Source: Streptacidiphilus jiangxiensis
Lineage (GTDB): Bacteria > Actinomycetota > Actinomycetes > Streptomycetales > Streptomycetaceae
Direction of reading: 5' to 3'
Length of the DNA stretch: 64,000 nucleotides
Assembly (NCBI RefSeq): GCF_900109465.1
Contig: NZ_FOAZ01000003.1
Coordinates: 186,001 to 250,000 of the forward strand
Both the position numbers and the translations under genes were made by a program. The notes under the pieces are model-generated. The model searched no databases. It was not told where the DNA came from and saw only the letters and a program-made list of their open reading frames with translations. Positions 1-9,461 of this stretch are shown here, piece by piece; the first letter of the stretch is position 1; each line of letters begins with the position of its first letter.

Positions 1-784
1 CGGCTACCTCCAGGACCTGCTGGACGGTCTGCACGCGCAGGGCCTGATCGACGCCGAGGGCCACTGGAGCGCCGGACGCTCCCGGCTCTGGTTCCTCGGC
101 GACTTCACCGACCGCGGCCCCGACGGCATCGGCGTGATCGACCTGGTGATGCGCCTGGCCGCCGAGGCGGCCGCGGACGGCGGCTACTGCCGCGCCCTGA
201 TGGGCAACCACGAACTGCTGCTGCTCGGCGCCGACCGCTACGGCGAGGAGCCCGTCCACTCCAGCGCCGGCACCGCCTCCTTCCTGGCCGCCTGGCGCCT
301 CAACGGCGGCCAGCCGCACGACATGGAGCGGCTGGAGGACCACCACGTCGCCTGGCTCTCCCGGCTGCCCGCGATGGCGATCGAGGACGACCACCTGCTG
401 GTCCACTCCGACACCACCGCCTACCTGGAGTACGGCGACTCCGTCGACGGGGTCAACGACGCGATCCGCGAGGTGCTCGGCCACGGCGACGCGGACGAGT
501 GGTGGGACTGCTTCCGCCGGATGACCAAGCGCTTCGCCTTCCGGGGCGAGGGGGGCCCCGAGGCCGCACGCGAGCTGCTCGCGGCCTTCGGCGGCCACCG
601 GATCGTCCACGGCCACAGCCCCATCCCGTACCTGCTCGGCGAGGCACCGACGGAGGACGGCCACTCGGGCGTGCAGGTCAGCGGCCCGCACGTGTACGCG
701 GACGACCTGGCCGTGGCCATGGACGGCGGCGTGACCATGGAGGGCGAGGGGCGACTGCTGATCGCCCGACTGCCGCTGGACTGA
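1..784 (+). CDS. Metallophosphoesterase (calcineurin-like / PPP type), 5' end missing
   Basis: The reading frame is open from position 2, so the gene is cut by the window edge; 260 residues are visible. The metal-binding signatures of the calcineurin-like phosphoesterase superfamily are in order: GDFTDRGPDG (visible residues about 33-42), GNHE (about 68-71), a VHSD segment and a late VHGHSP. This arrangement is that of PPP-family phosphatases and diadenosine-tetraphosphatase-like enzymes, so phosphate-ester hydrolysis at a two-metal centre is expected. No signal peptide can be judged because the start is absent. The substrate cannot be told from sequence. Codon use is ordinary for the window. 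It is followed after about 22 bp by a palindrome that may end its transcript. Confidence 0.85.
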   Translation, partial: GYLQDLLDGLHAQGLIDAEGHWSAGRSRLWFLGDFTDRGPDGIGVIDLVMRLAAEAAADGGYCRALMGNHELLLLGADRYGEEPVHSSAGTASFLAAWRLNGGQPHDMERLEDHHVAWLSRLPAMAIEDDHLLVHSDTTAYLEYGDSVDGVNDAIREVLGHGDADEWWDCFRRMTKRFAFRGEGGPEAARELLAAFGGHRIVHGHSPIPYLLGEAPTEDGHSGVQVSGPHVYADDLAVAMDGGVTMEGEGRLLIARLPLD

Positions 785-805
785 CCTGGCCGCAGGGGCG
801 TCGGA

Positions 806-831
806 TTGCTTCGGGCAATTGCCAGAAGCAA
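806..831. terminator. Near-perfect 26-bp palindrome after the phosphoesterase gene
   Basis: TTGCTTC and GAAGCAA flank the perfect palindrome GGCAATTGCC; only one pair (G/A) is mismatched. It starts 22 bp after the stop codon, so a terminator is the simplest reading. No T-run follows and the centre is AT-rich for this genome, so an operator for the next gene (start at 982) is an alternative. Confidence 0.4.
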
Positions 832-981
832 CGCGGGCCACTCCAGACGCGGAATTTCGCGAAACCGACTGTCGGTGTGTCAGTCCTCGCGCCTAGCATG
901 TTGCGTTAACAGCCCGTAACCCCCGGCCGGTTTGGCCCGGCAGCCCTGAACGGCCGTCACTTCCACGGGGGGAGCAGAACC

Positions 982-1905
982 ATGGACATCACCTCGCAGC
1001 TGCTGGCCGAGGACAAGCCCGACTACGTGCGGATCCTGGACGAGGCCCTGCAGACCCCGCACATCCGGGACGCCCTGCGCGCCACCCGGGGTGCCATCAC
1101 GACCGAGGAGCTGCGCGCGCGCGGAATGCGCGAGCTGCCCGAGGTCGGCGCCGCCGCGGCGCCCGAGTACGCGCGCTACCGCGAGCTGCGCGAGCAGCTG
1201 GCCCAGGTCGGCGCGGGCCCCGACACCGACCGCCTCGGCAGCACCGATCCGGCCCAGTGGGTCGAGCCCGGCACCGCGCTGGACGCGAGCCGCCAGGCGG
1301 GCCTCGGCCCGATGGCCGCGGTGCTCGCCCCGGTCCTCGCCTGGACCAGCGCGCTGGTCCTGTGGCTGGTCGGCCTGGCCGTCCGCGCGGGCGCTCCGTC
1401 CGCTTCGCTCGGCCGCTCCCTGATCACCGCGGCCGGGGTGCTGGCCGCGGTGGGCGGCGCGGCGCTGGTCGTCGCCACGGTCGCCCTGGTGCAGACCGCG
1501 AAGCGCGATGCGGCGACCGTGCCCGAACGCCCCCAGCCGGAGCTGGCGGCGGAGGTCGCCAAGGCCCGCGAGGCGTGGCGCGCGGCGCTGCGCTCGCGCG
1601 GGCTGCTGCCGTTCCTCGAGGCCGAGCTGGCCGCGCGCAGCGCGGAGATCGCCACGGAGGCGGCGCAGCGCCGCACCCGTGTGGACCTGGTCCGCCGCAA
1701 CCCGAAGCTCGGTTTCACCAGCCCGGGCTTCACCAGCCCCGGCGTCGAGGGCATCACCGACGGCCACGGCCACGAGAAGCCGGAGGAGGAGCGGGAGGAC
1801 GAGATCTACTTCTCCTCACCCGGGTTCTCCTCGCCCGACTTCACCAGCCCCGACTACGACGGCGAGGAACACCTGAGCCGGTTCCTGCCGAACGCCGACG
1901 AGTAG
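982..1905 (+). CDS. Membrane protein with C-terminal FTSP/FSSP repeats, function unknown
   Basis: I do not recognise this 307-residue protein. A GGGGGGAG ribosome-binding site precedes the ATG. Residues 1-105 are charged and partly helical (ends of helices rich in Arg, Glu, Leu). Two hydrophobic segments at about 111-134 and 147-170 look like a membrane hairpin with both ends on the same side. Residues 172-240 are a charged, Ala/Arg-rich stretch that could form a coiled coil. The tail (244-307) is acidic and carries five copies of a short motif, GFTSP GFTSP near 244-253 and YFSSP GFSSP DFTSP near 276-290, separated by a His/Glu-rich linker. The motif repetition suggests a multivalent peptide-binding tail; this is inference. 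It seems to be a single-gene unit ending just before a large palindrome. Confidence 0.75.
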   Translation: MDITSQLLAEDKPDYVRILDEALQTPHIRDALRATRGAITTEELRARGMRELPEVGAAAAPEYARYRELREQLAQVGAGPDTDRLGSTDPAQWVEPGTALDASRQAGLGPMAAVLAPVLAWTSALVLWLVGLAVRAGAPSASLGRSLITAAGVLAAVGGAALVVATVALVQTAKRDAATVPERPQPELAAEVAKAREAWRAALRSRGLLPFLEAELAARSAEIATEAAQRRTRVDLVRRNPKLGFTSPGFTSPGVEGITDGHGHEKPEEEREDEIYFSSPGFSSPDFTSPDYDGEEHLSRFLPNADE

Positions 1906-2029
1906 TTGCACGACCCAGGGGCGCAAGGAACTGCGCGACAAGCCACCCTCATGCGGATGGTCCTCACTGAACAGGGCCATCCGCACAGGTGGTTGCTCGC
2001 GCAGTTCCCCGCGCCCCCGGGTGGTGCAA
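1906..2029. repeat. Dispersed intergenic palindrome, copy 1
   Basis: This about 124-bp imperfect inverted repeat begins directly after the stop codon. Its arms hold TTGCAC / GTGCAA outermost, then ACCC / GGGT, then GGGGCGC..GGAACTGCGCGA against TCGCGCAGTTCC..GCGCCCC, then GCCACC / GGTGG, and an inner GCGGATGG / CCATCCGC pair. The same arm sequences recur at 40376-40478 and 47306-47422. It lies between a + gene and a - gene that converge, so it may end both transcripts. Confidence 0.75.
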
Positions 2030-2042
2030 GCGACTGAAGTGA

Positions 2043-3140
<1,098 letters not shown>

Positions 3141-3210
3141 TCACTGAGCTGGGTGAACGGGAAGCCTTACGGCGCGGTGGCGGTGACCGCCGAAAGGCCT
3201 GCGGAACGGC

Positions 3211-3256
3211 GAACCGCGCCCCGCCAAAAAATTTCTCGGCCTGCGGGGCGCGGTTC
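3211..3256. terminator. Strong hairpin terminator downstream of the amidase gene
   Basis: Two perfect 14-bp arms (GAACCGCGCCCCGC at 3211-3224 and its complement at 3243-3256) enclose an 18-nt loop with a run of six A. It lies 14 bp after the amidase stop on the - strand. Confidence 0.75.
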
Positions 3257-3269
3257 TGGGACCTGTGCG

Positions 3270-6215
3270 TCACACGACGGTGTTGAAGATCCACCAGCCT
3301 GCGCCGATCTGGACCCGGGCCGCGAGCGGCGCGGCCGCGCTGCCCGTGCCGGCGTGGAGCCAGAGCCAGCCGTTGGCCTCGACGCCGACCAGGTCCGGCT
3401 TGCCGTCCCCGTTCAGGTCGCGGACGCCGACGATGGTCTTGTAGCCCTGCCAACCGCTGCTGATCTTCGTGCGGGCCGCGAACGGCGCCGTGGGGATGCC
3501 GGTACCGCGGTAGAGCCAGAGCACCCCGGAGGAGTCCCGGGCGACCAGGTCGGCCCGGCCGTCCCCGGTCAGGTCACCGGCCCCGACGATCGTGTTGTAG
3601 GTCTGCCAGCCGCCGCCGACCCGCACCCGCGCCGCGAACGGCGAGGCCGCGTTCCCGGTGCCCTGGTAGAGCCAGAGCACCCCGGAGGAGTCCCGGCCGA
3701 GCAGGTCGGCCCGGCCGTCCCCGGTGACGTCGCCGACGCCCACGAGAGTGTTGTAGATCTGCCAGCCGCCGCCGACCCGCACCCGCGCCGCGAACGGCGA
3801 GGCCGCGTTCCCGGTGCCCTGGTAGAGCCAGAGCACCCCGGAGGAGTCCCGCGCGACGACCGCGCTGCCCGCGTCGGCGCGCAGTGCGTCCAGCGGGACG
3901 ATCGTGTTGTAGATGTTCCAACCGCCGCCGACGCGGTAGCGGGAGAGCAGCGGCGCCGACGCGTTGCCGGTGCCCTGGTACTGCCACAGCACGCCGCTGC
4001 CGTCGCGGGCGAGCAGGTTCCAGCGCGTGGACGCGGCCGGCGGGGTCGCCGTCGCGACGGTCTTCACGTCGGCGGTGTTCACGAACGCGACGCGGTGGTT
4101 GAAGCGGATCTCGCGGTAGGTGGTGGTGCCGACCACGTCCGTGCGGTCGCCCGGGGCATCGCCGTTGATGTTCTCGGTGTAGTAGAAGTCGCCGGCCACC
4201 GGCGCGTAGGCGACGTAGGCCTGCCCGGCCGGGATCGCGTACTTGGTCAGCGAGGTGACCTGCTGTGTGGAGGCGGCCGCCACGGCGGAGAGCACGGACG
4301 GGTAGGCGGAGGTCTCCGGGTAGGCCCGGCCGTAGACCGGGGCCGAGGCCGTGCCCGCGGAGGTGATCACGGTCGTACCGGCGGGCGCGGGCACGGTGTA
4401 GGAGCCGGCCGGGTTGGAGAACCAGGCCTTCACGCCGCCGTACCAGATCGCCGTCCAGTCGCCCTGCACGGCCGCGACGACGAAGGACTCCCCGGTGACG
4501 AGCTTGTCACCCCAGTCGGCGGCGTCGGTCGTGCCGGCTCCCGAGCTGTGCAGGTACGGGTCGGCGAGCAGCGGGGCGCTGCTGGAGGGGGAGGTGCGCA
4601 GATAGACGAAGTTCGCCGGCTGGGCCGGGATCGCCGCGCAGGTCGAGCAGTTGGTGACGGTGGGCTCGTTGGCCGTGGTGAACGGGATCGAGACGGTGAC
4701 CGCCTCGCCCGCGACCAGCGGCGCACCGGCCGGGTTGCTCGGCACGGGCGCGCCGAGCAGGGACATGTAGTGGTTCCAGTCCCAGAAGGTGCCCGGGTCC
4801 CAGTGCATGCCGGAGACGTAGGAGTCGATCGGCCCCGGCACGTCGTCGTGCCCGATGACGTGCTGGCGGTCCAGCGGGATGCCGTACTCCTGCGCCAGGT
4901 ACTTCACCAGCGCGGCCGAGGACTCGTACTCCGACTCGGTGTACCAGGAGGCGCCGGAGATCGCATAGCCCTCGTGCTCCACGCCGATGGAGTGGACGTT
5001 GACGTACTTGTTGCCCGCGTGGATGGCCTCGTCCGTGTTCGGGACCATCTGCGTGACCTGGCCGTCCGAGGAGCGGATCACGTACTGCGCGCTCGACTCG
5101 GGGTTGTCCAGCGCGCTGAACGCCGAGATCGTTCCGGCGTAGCTGCCCTCGGTGTCGTGGATGACGATGTACCGGACGGCGATGCCGCTGCCGTCGGCCG
5201 GACGGTTCGCGATGTCGTAGTTGCCGTACGAGGTCTGGTCGGTCTGGTCCGCCAACGCGTAGGCGGCGGGCACGTACTGGCAGCTCAGCGTCGACGGGCA
5301 GTCGGCCGTGGGAGTCGTGGCCGTGCCGGTCGCGAACGAGGCCGGGGTCGTCACCGCCTTCGCCGCACCGGAAGCGGTAGGGGCCGTCGCGACCCGGCCC
5401 TGCTGCCGGACCTCGGGCGCAGCCGACAGCGTCACCTGCTGGCCGTCGGCAGTGAGGCGGCTCATGCCGGTGCGGATGGTGCCGAAGACGCGGGACGCGA
5501 ACAGCTGCGCGCCCTTGGCGTCGGGTGACTGGCTGTACCGGGCGACGGCGGGGAACCACTGGCCGGGATCGGTCGGCAGCCCGCCGGTCAGCGACTTCTC
5601 GTACTGCGCGAGCAGCGCGGCGCCGCCGCGGATGCTCTGGTCGGTGTCGGTCTTCAGCGCCGCGGTCGGCTGGTGGATCAACGACGCGGCCGCGTCCAGT
5701 GTGTGCAGCGCCGGGTCGTTGGTGTTCACGGTCGGGACCACGGCCTGGTCCCGGGCGGTGACCCGGTGCGGGTGCTTGATGTGCCGGATCCGGTAGTCGT
5801 CACCGGCCGCCGCGGCGGCCTCGGCGGCGATGCCCGAGGCGGTCGGCTGCGTGACGTCCCCGGCGTCGACCTTGGTGAGGCCCATGACGTTGAAGTTGCC
5901 GGTGGCGCTCGGTTGCCCGTGGTGCGAGTCCCAGCGGGTCTCCTGGTAGGAGACGGCCATCAGGACGTCGAGCGGCACGTGGAACTCGCCTGCCGCGGCG
6001 GCGAACTGGCTCGACAACGAGGCCGGGACGGCGGATCGGCCGCCCGGGCCCGAGCCGGTCCCGAGGATCGATCCGGCCTGGGCGACCGCCCCCACCGCCA
6101 GTGCGGCGGTGACGATCGCTCCGACGGAGACGGCGACGGTCCGTGACCGCTTTCTCCGGTGTCTACTGCCTGTCTGATCTGTCCGATCTGCTGCTCTGCC
6201 CACCTGCGAACCCAA
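3270..6215 (-). CDS. Secreted N-acetylmuramoyl-L-alanine amidase with FG-GAP/VCBS repeats
   Basis: A 981-residue exported cell-wall hydrolase. Arg-rich residues 14-25 followed by a hydrophobic stretch (about 27-48) form a signal peptide or anchor. Residues 70-110 (VSYQETRWDSH) resemble a lysozyme-like helper segment. The amidase_2 domain runs from about 345 to 480, with the zinc ligands expected in IVIHDTEG (first His), VEHEG and IGHDDVPGP (last His). It should cut the amide bond between muramic acid and L-alanine in peptidoglycan. An SH3-like middle region follows. Residues about 730-981 contain four to five repeats of about 55 residues (SGVLWLYQGTG, VGGGWQIYNT, GDGRADL), an FG-GAP/VCBS beta-propeller likely to bind glycan or wall. 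Two repeat units are nearly identical at DNA level (about 3641-3700 and 3771-3850), so assembly there deserves care. The start is TTG; a GTG four codons on (6203) is an alternative. Confidence 0.85.
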   Translation of the reverse strand: MGSQVGRAADRTDQTGSRHRRKRSRTVAVSVGAIVTAALAVGAVAQAGSILGTGSGPGGRSAVPASLSSQFAAAAGEFHVPLDVLMAVSYQETRWDSHHGQPSATGNFNVMGLTKVDAGDVTQPTASGIAAEAAAAAGDDYRIRHIKHPHRVTARDQAVVPTVNTNDPALHTLDAAASLIHQPTAALKTDTDQSIRGGAALLAQYEKSLTGGLPTDPGQWFPAVARYSQSPDAKGAQLFASRVFGTIRTGMSRLTADGQQVTLSAAPEVRQQGRVATAPTASGAAKAVTTPASFATGTATTPTADCPSTLSCQYVPAAYALADQTDQTSYGNYDIANRPADGSGIAVRYIVIHDTEGSYAGTISAFSALDNPESSAQYVIRSSDGQVTQMVPNTDEAIHAGNKYVNVHSIGVEHEGYAISGASWYTESEYESSAALVKYLAQEYGIPLDRQHVIGHDDVPGPIDSYVSGMHWDPGTFWDWNHYMSLLGAPVPSNPAGAPLVAGEAVTVSIPFTTANEPTVTNCSTCAAIPAQPANFVYLRTSPSSSAPLLADPYLHSSGAGTTDAADWGDKLVTGESFVVAAVQGDWTAIWYGGVKAWFSNPAGSYTVPAPAGTTVITSAGTASAPVYGRAYPETSAYPSVLSAVAAASTQQVTSLTKYAIPAGQAYVAYAPVAGDFYYTENINGDAPGDRTDVVGTTTYREIRFNHRVAFVNTADVKTVATATPPAASTRWNLLARDGSGVLWQYQGTGNASAPLLSRYRVGGGWNIYNTIVPLDALRADAGSAVVARDSSGVLWLYQGTGNAASPFAARVRVGGGWQIYNTLVGVGDVTGDGRADLLGRDSSGVLWLYQGTGNAASPFAARVRVGGGWQTYNTIVGAGDLTGDGRADLVARDSSGVLWLYRGTGIPTAPFAARTKISSGWQGYKTIVGVRDLNGDGKPDLVGVEANGWLWLHAGTGSAAAPLAARVQIGAGWWIFNTVV

Positions 6216-6386
6216 CTGTCAGGCCCGGGGACGCAGAACGGGGCGGACCACAGTCGGCCACGGGCACGCTGAGAGGCGGCGGCCCCACATGTGGTCGGCT
6301 GCACCGCGATACGCGTGCGACCTTAACAGTCTGATGGGACATAAGGTAAGACAGCTTTTACCATCATCCGAAAACCTCCACAGGAT

Positions 6387-7358
6387 TCACAGGTTCGTTG
6401 TCCGCGCGCGATCCAAGCGCTCCCGTTGGGCCTGTGTCAGGTTCAGTTCGACTGCATCCAAAGCCTCGTCCAATTGCCCCATTTCGCTCACGCCGATGAC
6501 CGGCAGCACACTGGGGGAGCCGCCCGTCAACCAGGCGAGCACGACCTGGTTCGCCGTCGCTCCGGTCTCCTTCGCGACCTCCCTGAGCGCGTCCACCTGC
6601 CGTTGCGTACCAGCGTGCCGGTACTGCACCTGCAGCTCCTTGCCGGGGTTGGTGTAGGCGCCGTTGACCAGCGGGCCGTAGACCAGGACGGTGAGATCCG
6701 GCCTGTTGCCCGCATACGCGAGCAATTCGGCGTCCGCGTGCACCTGGTAGTCGAAGTCCGCGTCCGGCGCCGGCGTCAGGTAGGTGTGCCGCTGCTGCAC
6801 CGCGGTGTACCCGGCGACGCCCTGCGCCGCGGCGGCGGCGTGCGAGCGCACCAGGCGCTCCGCGGTCTGGTTGCTGACCCCGACCTGCGCCGCGATCCCC
6901 TCCGCCACCAGCGCGCCGAACGCCGCCACGGTCTCCTCCACCGGCGTCGCCGGATCGTCCACGTGCGCGTACAGCAGGTCGACCCGCTCGACGCCGAGGC
7001 GGTTCAGACTGTCCCGGGCCGCCCGCGCCACGACCTGCGCACCCAGCCCCTCACGGTTGGCAGGCCACTGCTCCCCCCGGGCCGGATCGGGCCGCGCCCC
7101 GAGTTTGGTCGCCACGGCGACCTCCTCCCCGGCCCCGCGCGAGGCCAACCAGCGCCCGAGCAGCAGCTCGCTCTCGTCACCGCAGCAGCCGTCGCGCCAG
7201 AAGCAGTAGCAGTTGGCGGTGTCCACGAACGTGCCGCCACGCTCGACGAACCGGTCCAGCAGCGCGAAGGAGGTGGCGTCGTCGACGATCGTGCCGAACG
7301 GCAGCGTGCCAAGACAGAGGGCGGAGACCTGGCGGTCACCCAACAGGCGGTAGCGCAT
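6387..7358 (-). CDS. Aldo/keto reductase
   Basis: A 323-residue NADPH-dependent oxidoreductase of the aldo-keto reductase (TIM-barrel) family. The catalytic tetrad can be placed: Asp46 and Tyr51 (DTANCY), Lys85 (ATKLG) and His132 (LLYAHVDDP). The C-terminal cofactor region (VLPVIGVSEMGQL) is typical. A GGAGAGGA ribosome-binding site precedes the ATG. It is divergent from a MerR regulator whose palindromic operator lies in the 99-bp gap, so induction by that regulator is likely. The physiological substrate is unknown. Confidence 0.9.
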   Translation of the reverse strand: MRYRLLGDRQVSALCLGTLPFGTIVDDATSFALLDRFVERGGTFVDTANCYCFWRDGCCGDESELLLGRWLASRGAGEEVAVATKLGARPDPARGEQWPANREGLGAQVVARAARDSLNRLGVERVDLLYAHVDDPATPVEETVAAFGALVAEGIAAQVGVSNQTAERLVRSHAAAAAQGVAGYTAVQQRHTYLTPAPDADFDYQVHADAELLAYAGNRPDLTVLVYGPLVNGAYTNPGKELQVQYRHAGTQRQVDALREVAKETGATANQVVLAWLTGGSPSVLPVIGVSEMGQLDEALDAVELNLTQAQRERLDRARTTNL

Positions 7359-7405
7359 GGCGGAAGGTCCTCTCCGGTGGAGCCCGAACGGGAACTGCGA
7401 GTCGC

Positions 7406-7437
7406 AGCCTCACAACTGGAGCGCGCTCCAGGTCAAG
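7406..7437 (-). promoter_or_regulatory. MerR-type operator/promoter for the aldo/keto reductase
   Basis: The perfect 16-bp palindrome CTGGAGCGCGCTCCAG (7416-7431) lies directly after a leftward -35 TTGACC (7436-7431) and before a -10-like TGAGGC (7412-7407). This gives a long, about 18-bp spacer. An overlong spacer filled by a dyad is the hallmark of MerR-controlled promoters. The MerR gene next door is the obvious ligand. Confidence 0.75.
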
Positions 7438-7457
7438 TACCCGCCACAATCGGCCGG

Positions 7458-7844
7458 GTGACCACGACGCCGCAGACCCTGACCCCGGCCGAGGCCGCCG
7501 AGCGCTCCGGCTTCAGCCTCGACACCCTGCGCTACTACGAGCGCATCGGCCTGCTCACCGGCATCGCCCGCGCCGCCGGCGGCCACCGCCGGTTCACCGA
7601 CGACGACCTCGCCTGGCTCGGCGTGCTGCGCTGCCTGCGCGACACCGGCATGCCCATTGCCGACATGCGCCGCTACGCGAGTCTGGGACGAGCCGGAAAC
7701 AGTCCGGAGAATCTCGCGGAAAGGATCCAACTTCTGGAAAGGCACGATGCGGCCGTCGCGGAACAGATCGCCCTTCTGCGGTCACAGCGACAGCACCTGC
7801 ACGAAAAGATCGCATTTTACCGAAAGGAACTCGGCCAGAAATAG
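7458..7844 (+). CDS. MerR family transcriptional regulator
   Basis: A 128-residue regulator with an N-terminal winged helix (AAERSGFSLDTLRYYERIGLL, residues about 11-31; quoted in part) and a C-terminal dimerisation helix (about 83-120). No conserved cysteine cluster is present, so it is more likely a sensor of small organic molecules than of metals, in line with a divergent aldo/keto reductase. I chose GTG at 7458 because it gives the standard MerR N-terminus; upstream in-frame sequence crosses the divergent gene. Confidence 0.9.
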   Translation: MTTTPQTLTPAEAAERSGFSLDTLRYYERIGLLTGIARAAGGHRRFTDDDLAWLGVLRCLRDTGMPIADMRRYASLGRAGNSPENLAERIQLLERHDAAVAEQIALLRSQRQHLHEKIAFYRKELGQK

Positions 7845-7867
7845 CCGCTGTTGGCATCCGTCGATGC

Positions 7868-8320
7868 TCACTCGCCCGCCGGTGCGCCGGAGTCCCGATC
7901 AGTCGAGCGGGCCACCCGAGCCTGGCGCACCAAAGCGAACAGCAGCAACGGCAGGCCGACCGCGTGGTAGGCCACGTCGACGGCCGTGCCGCCGGTGGTC
8001 GTGAAGGTGAGCCCGACGACGAATCCGACGACGGCGAAGACCAGCGCCCCCAGCGCGAAGCCGCGGGCCGCGGCGCGCTCCCGGCGCAGCCGGTCGGCGG
8101 CGATCAGCAGCACCAGGGCGATGACGCCCTCGGCGGTGCCCGCCGCGTCGGGGTCGTAGGGCGGCGAGCCGCCCGCGATCACATGGGTGAGGTGGAGCAC
8201 GGACATCACCAGCAGCGACGCCCCGACCCCGGTCGCGAGCGGGGCGACCAGCGGGTCACCCTCCCCGCGCCGGGCAGGCGCCGTCCGGGCCGTGCTGCGG
8301 AAGGTTCCCGAGTTCGTCAT
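7868..8320 (-). CDS. Small integral membrane protein, unknown function
   Basis: A 150-residue protein with four predicted membrane segments (about 28-50, 63-80, 88-108, 116-135) and charged ends. It resembles the many DUF6069-like actinobacterial membrane proteins in size and layout, but I cannot assign a family with certainty. It converges with the MerR gene (24-bp gap). Confidence 0.7.
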   Translation of the reverse strand: MTNSGTFRSTARTAPARRGEGDPLVAPLATGVGASLLVMSVLHLTHVIAGGSPPYDPDAAGTAEGVIALVLLIAADRLRRERAAARGFALGALVFAVVGFVVGLTFTTTGGTAVDVAYHAVGLPLLLFALVRQARVARSTDRDSGAPAGE

Positions 8321-8377
8321 GGCTCCAGGCTCTCGCGCGGGGGCCCGGTGGGCGTCCCCCCGGAGGAGACAGCCGCC

Positions 8378-9337
8378 CTACCCCGGGGGAAGCACGCCGG
8401 CGGCCGGACCCGCGGCAGCCACGTGCGCGGCTGCGACATCCGCGGCAGCGACGTCTGCGGCAGCGACGTCCGCAGCAGCCTGCACGAACGCGCGGATGCG
8501 CGCGTTCGCATGGGCCTCGACCCAGACCGGGCCACGTCGGATCGGCGCCGCGTCGCACAGCGGCACGTACGCGAGGTCCGGCCGCGGGTAGTAGCGACGG
8601 GCGTGTTCGCCGACGGGCAGCACGCCCTTGCCCATCGCGACCAGGCTCAGCATCTCCGAGAAGGTGCTGCCCTCCGGCCCCTTGGTCACCGGCCGCCCGG
8701 ACGGCGTCCGGTCGGGGGTGCGGTCCCGCTTGAACCCGGCTGAGGTGGCGGGCGGGTACTGAACCACCGGGTGGTCACCCAGGACCTCGAGCGAGACCGA
8801 CTCCCGCCCGGCGAGCGGGTGCCCGGCGGGCACGGCGAGCGCCCTGCGTTCTGTCAGCAGCGCCGGTCCGTTGGCCATGCCGTCAAACGGGAACGAGGCG
8901 ACGAGCACGTCCACCGAGCCGTCCTCCAGACTCGTCCGGGAGTTGAACAGCTGGACCTCCCGCACGTCGACCCGGCAGTCGGGGTGCCGCTCGGTGAACA
9001 GGGCGGCGACCTTCAGCAGCACCGGAGCGACGAACTCGCCCAGGAACGCCACCCGCAACTCCCCGGTGACCCCGCGCCCGGCGTCCACGGCCCGCCGCAG
9101 CGCCAGCTCGACCGCCTCGACCGCCGGCGCCAGCTCCTGGGCCAACTGGCCACCCACCGCCGTCAGCCGCACCGACCGGCTGGTCCGCTCGAACAACGGC
9201 CCGCCCACCCGGCGTTCCAGCTTCCGCACCACCTGGCTGACCCGCCCGGTGGTGAGCCCCAACCGCTCCGCGGTCCGCCCGAAGTGGAGCTCCTCGGCGA
9301 GCGCGAGGAACACCTCGACCTCCACGCGCTCCCACAC
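8378..9337 (-). CDS. LysR family transcriptional regulator
   Basis: A 319-residue LysR regulator: winged helix-turn-helix at the N-terminus (FLALAEELHFGRTAERLGL, quoted in part) and a periplasmic-binding-like effector domain (about 90-290). The GTG at 9337 has a GGGGGAGGGG site upstream; an in-frame TTG at 9376 lies inside the presumed operator, so I reject it. The last about 30 residues are an unusual Ala-rich tail made of repeated AADVA units, encoded by a 15-bp tandem repeat. The gene is divergent from a VOC-family gene and a good dyad lies between them, which suggests it controls that gene and itself. Confidence 0.9.
   Translation of the reverse strand: MWERVEVEVFLALAEELHFGRTAERLGLTTGRVSQVVRKLERRVGGPLFERTSRSVRLTAVGGQLAQELAPAVEAVELALRRAVDAGRGVTGELRVAFLGEFVAPVLLKVAALFTERHPDCRVDVREVQLFNSRTSLEDGSVDVLVASFPFDGMANGPALLTERRALAVPAGHPLAGRESVSLEVLGDHPVVQYPPATSAGFKRDRTPDRTPSGRPVTKGPEGSTFSEMLSLVAMGKGVLPVGEHARRYYPRPDLAYVPLCDAAPIRRGPVWVEAHANARIRAFVQAAADVAAADVAAADVAAAHVAAAGPAAGVLPPG
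8413..8472. repeat. Four 15-bp tandem repeats inside the LysR gene
   Basis: Four units of the type CGGCAGCGACGTCCG follow each other without gap, encoding the repeating Ala-Ala-Ala-Asp-Val tail of the LysR protein. The unit is a multiple of three, so copy-number change would alter tail length without a frameshift. Confidence 0.75.
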
Positions 9338-9355
9338 GGGCCGCGCCCCCTCCCC

Positions 9356-9430
9356 CGATCGTTGAATCCAGCTCAACGATCGTATGCCGATCGTGCGTTG
9401 TTCGCTGTCCGCTCCTGGCCGATCGTTGAA
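9356..9430. promoter_or_regulatory. LysR operator region with repeated GATCGTTGA half-sites
   Basis: CGATCGTTGA (9356-9365) and TCAACGATCG (9373-9382) form a perfect 10-bp inverted repeat with a 7-bp spacer. A lone CCGATCG follows at about 9388 and a third GATCGTTGAA at 9421-9430. The layout of one full dyad plus weaker half-sites between divergent genes is the usual LysR recognition/activation site plan. Confidence 0.7.
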
Positions 9431-9461
9431 CCGTCACCGCACCGACGCCCAAGGAGCCCCC

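Noticed and set aside
3560-4020. Repeated DNA as a CRISPR array
   Set aside because: The repeats are in-frame FG-GAP units of the amidase and translate into a beta-propeller; no cas genes are present.
5300-5540. Frames inside the secreted amidase suggesting a separate small gene
   Set aside because: No ribosome-binding site, and the reading frame of the amidase is continuous through the region.
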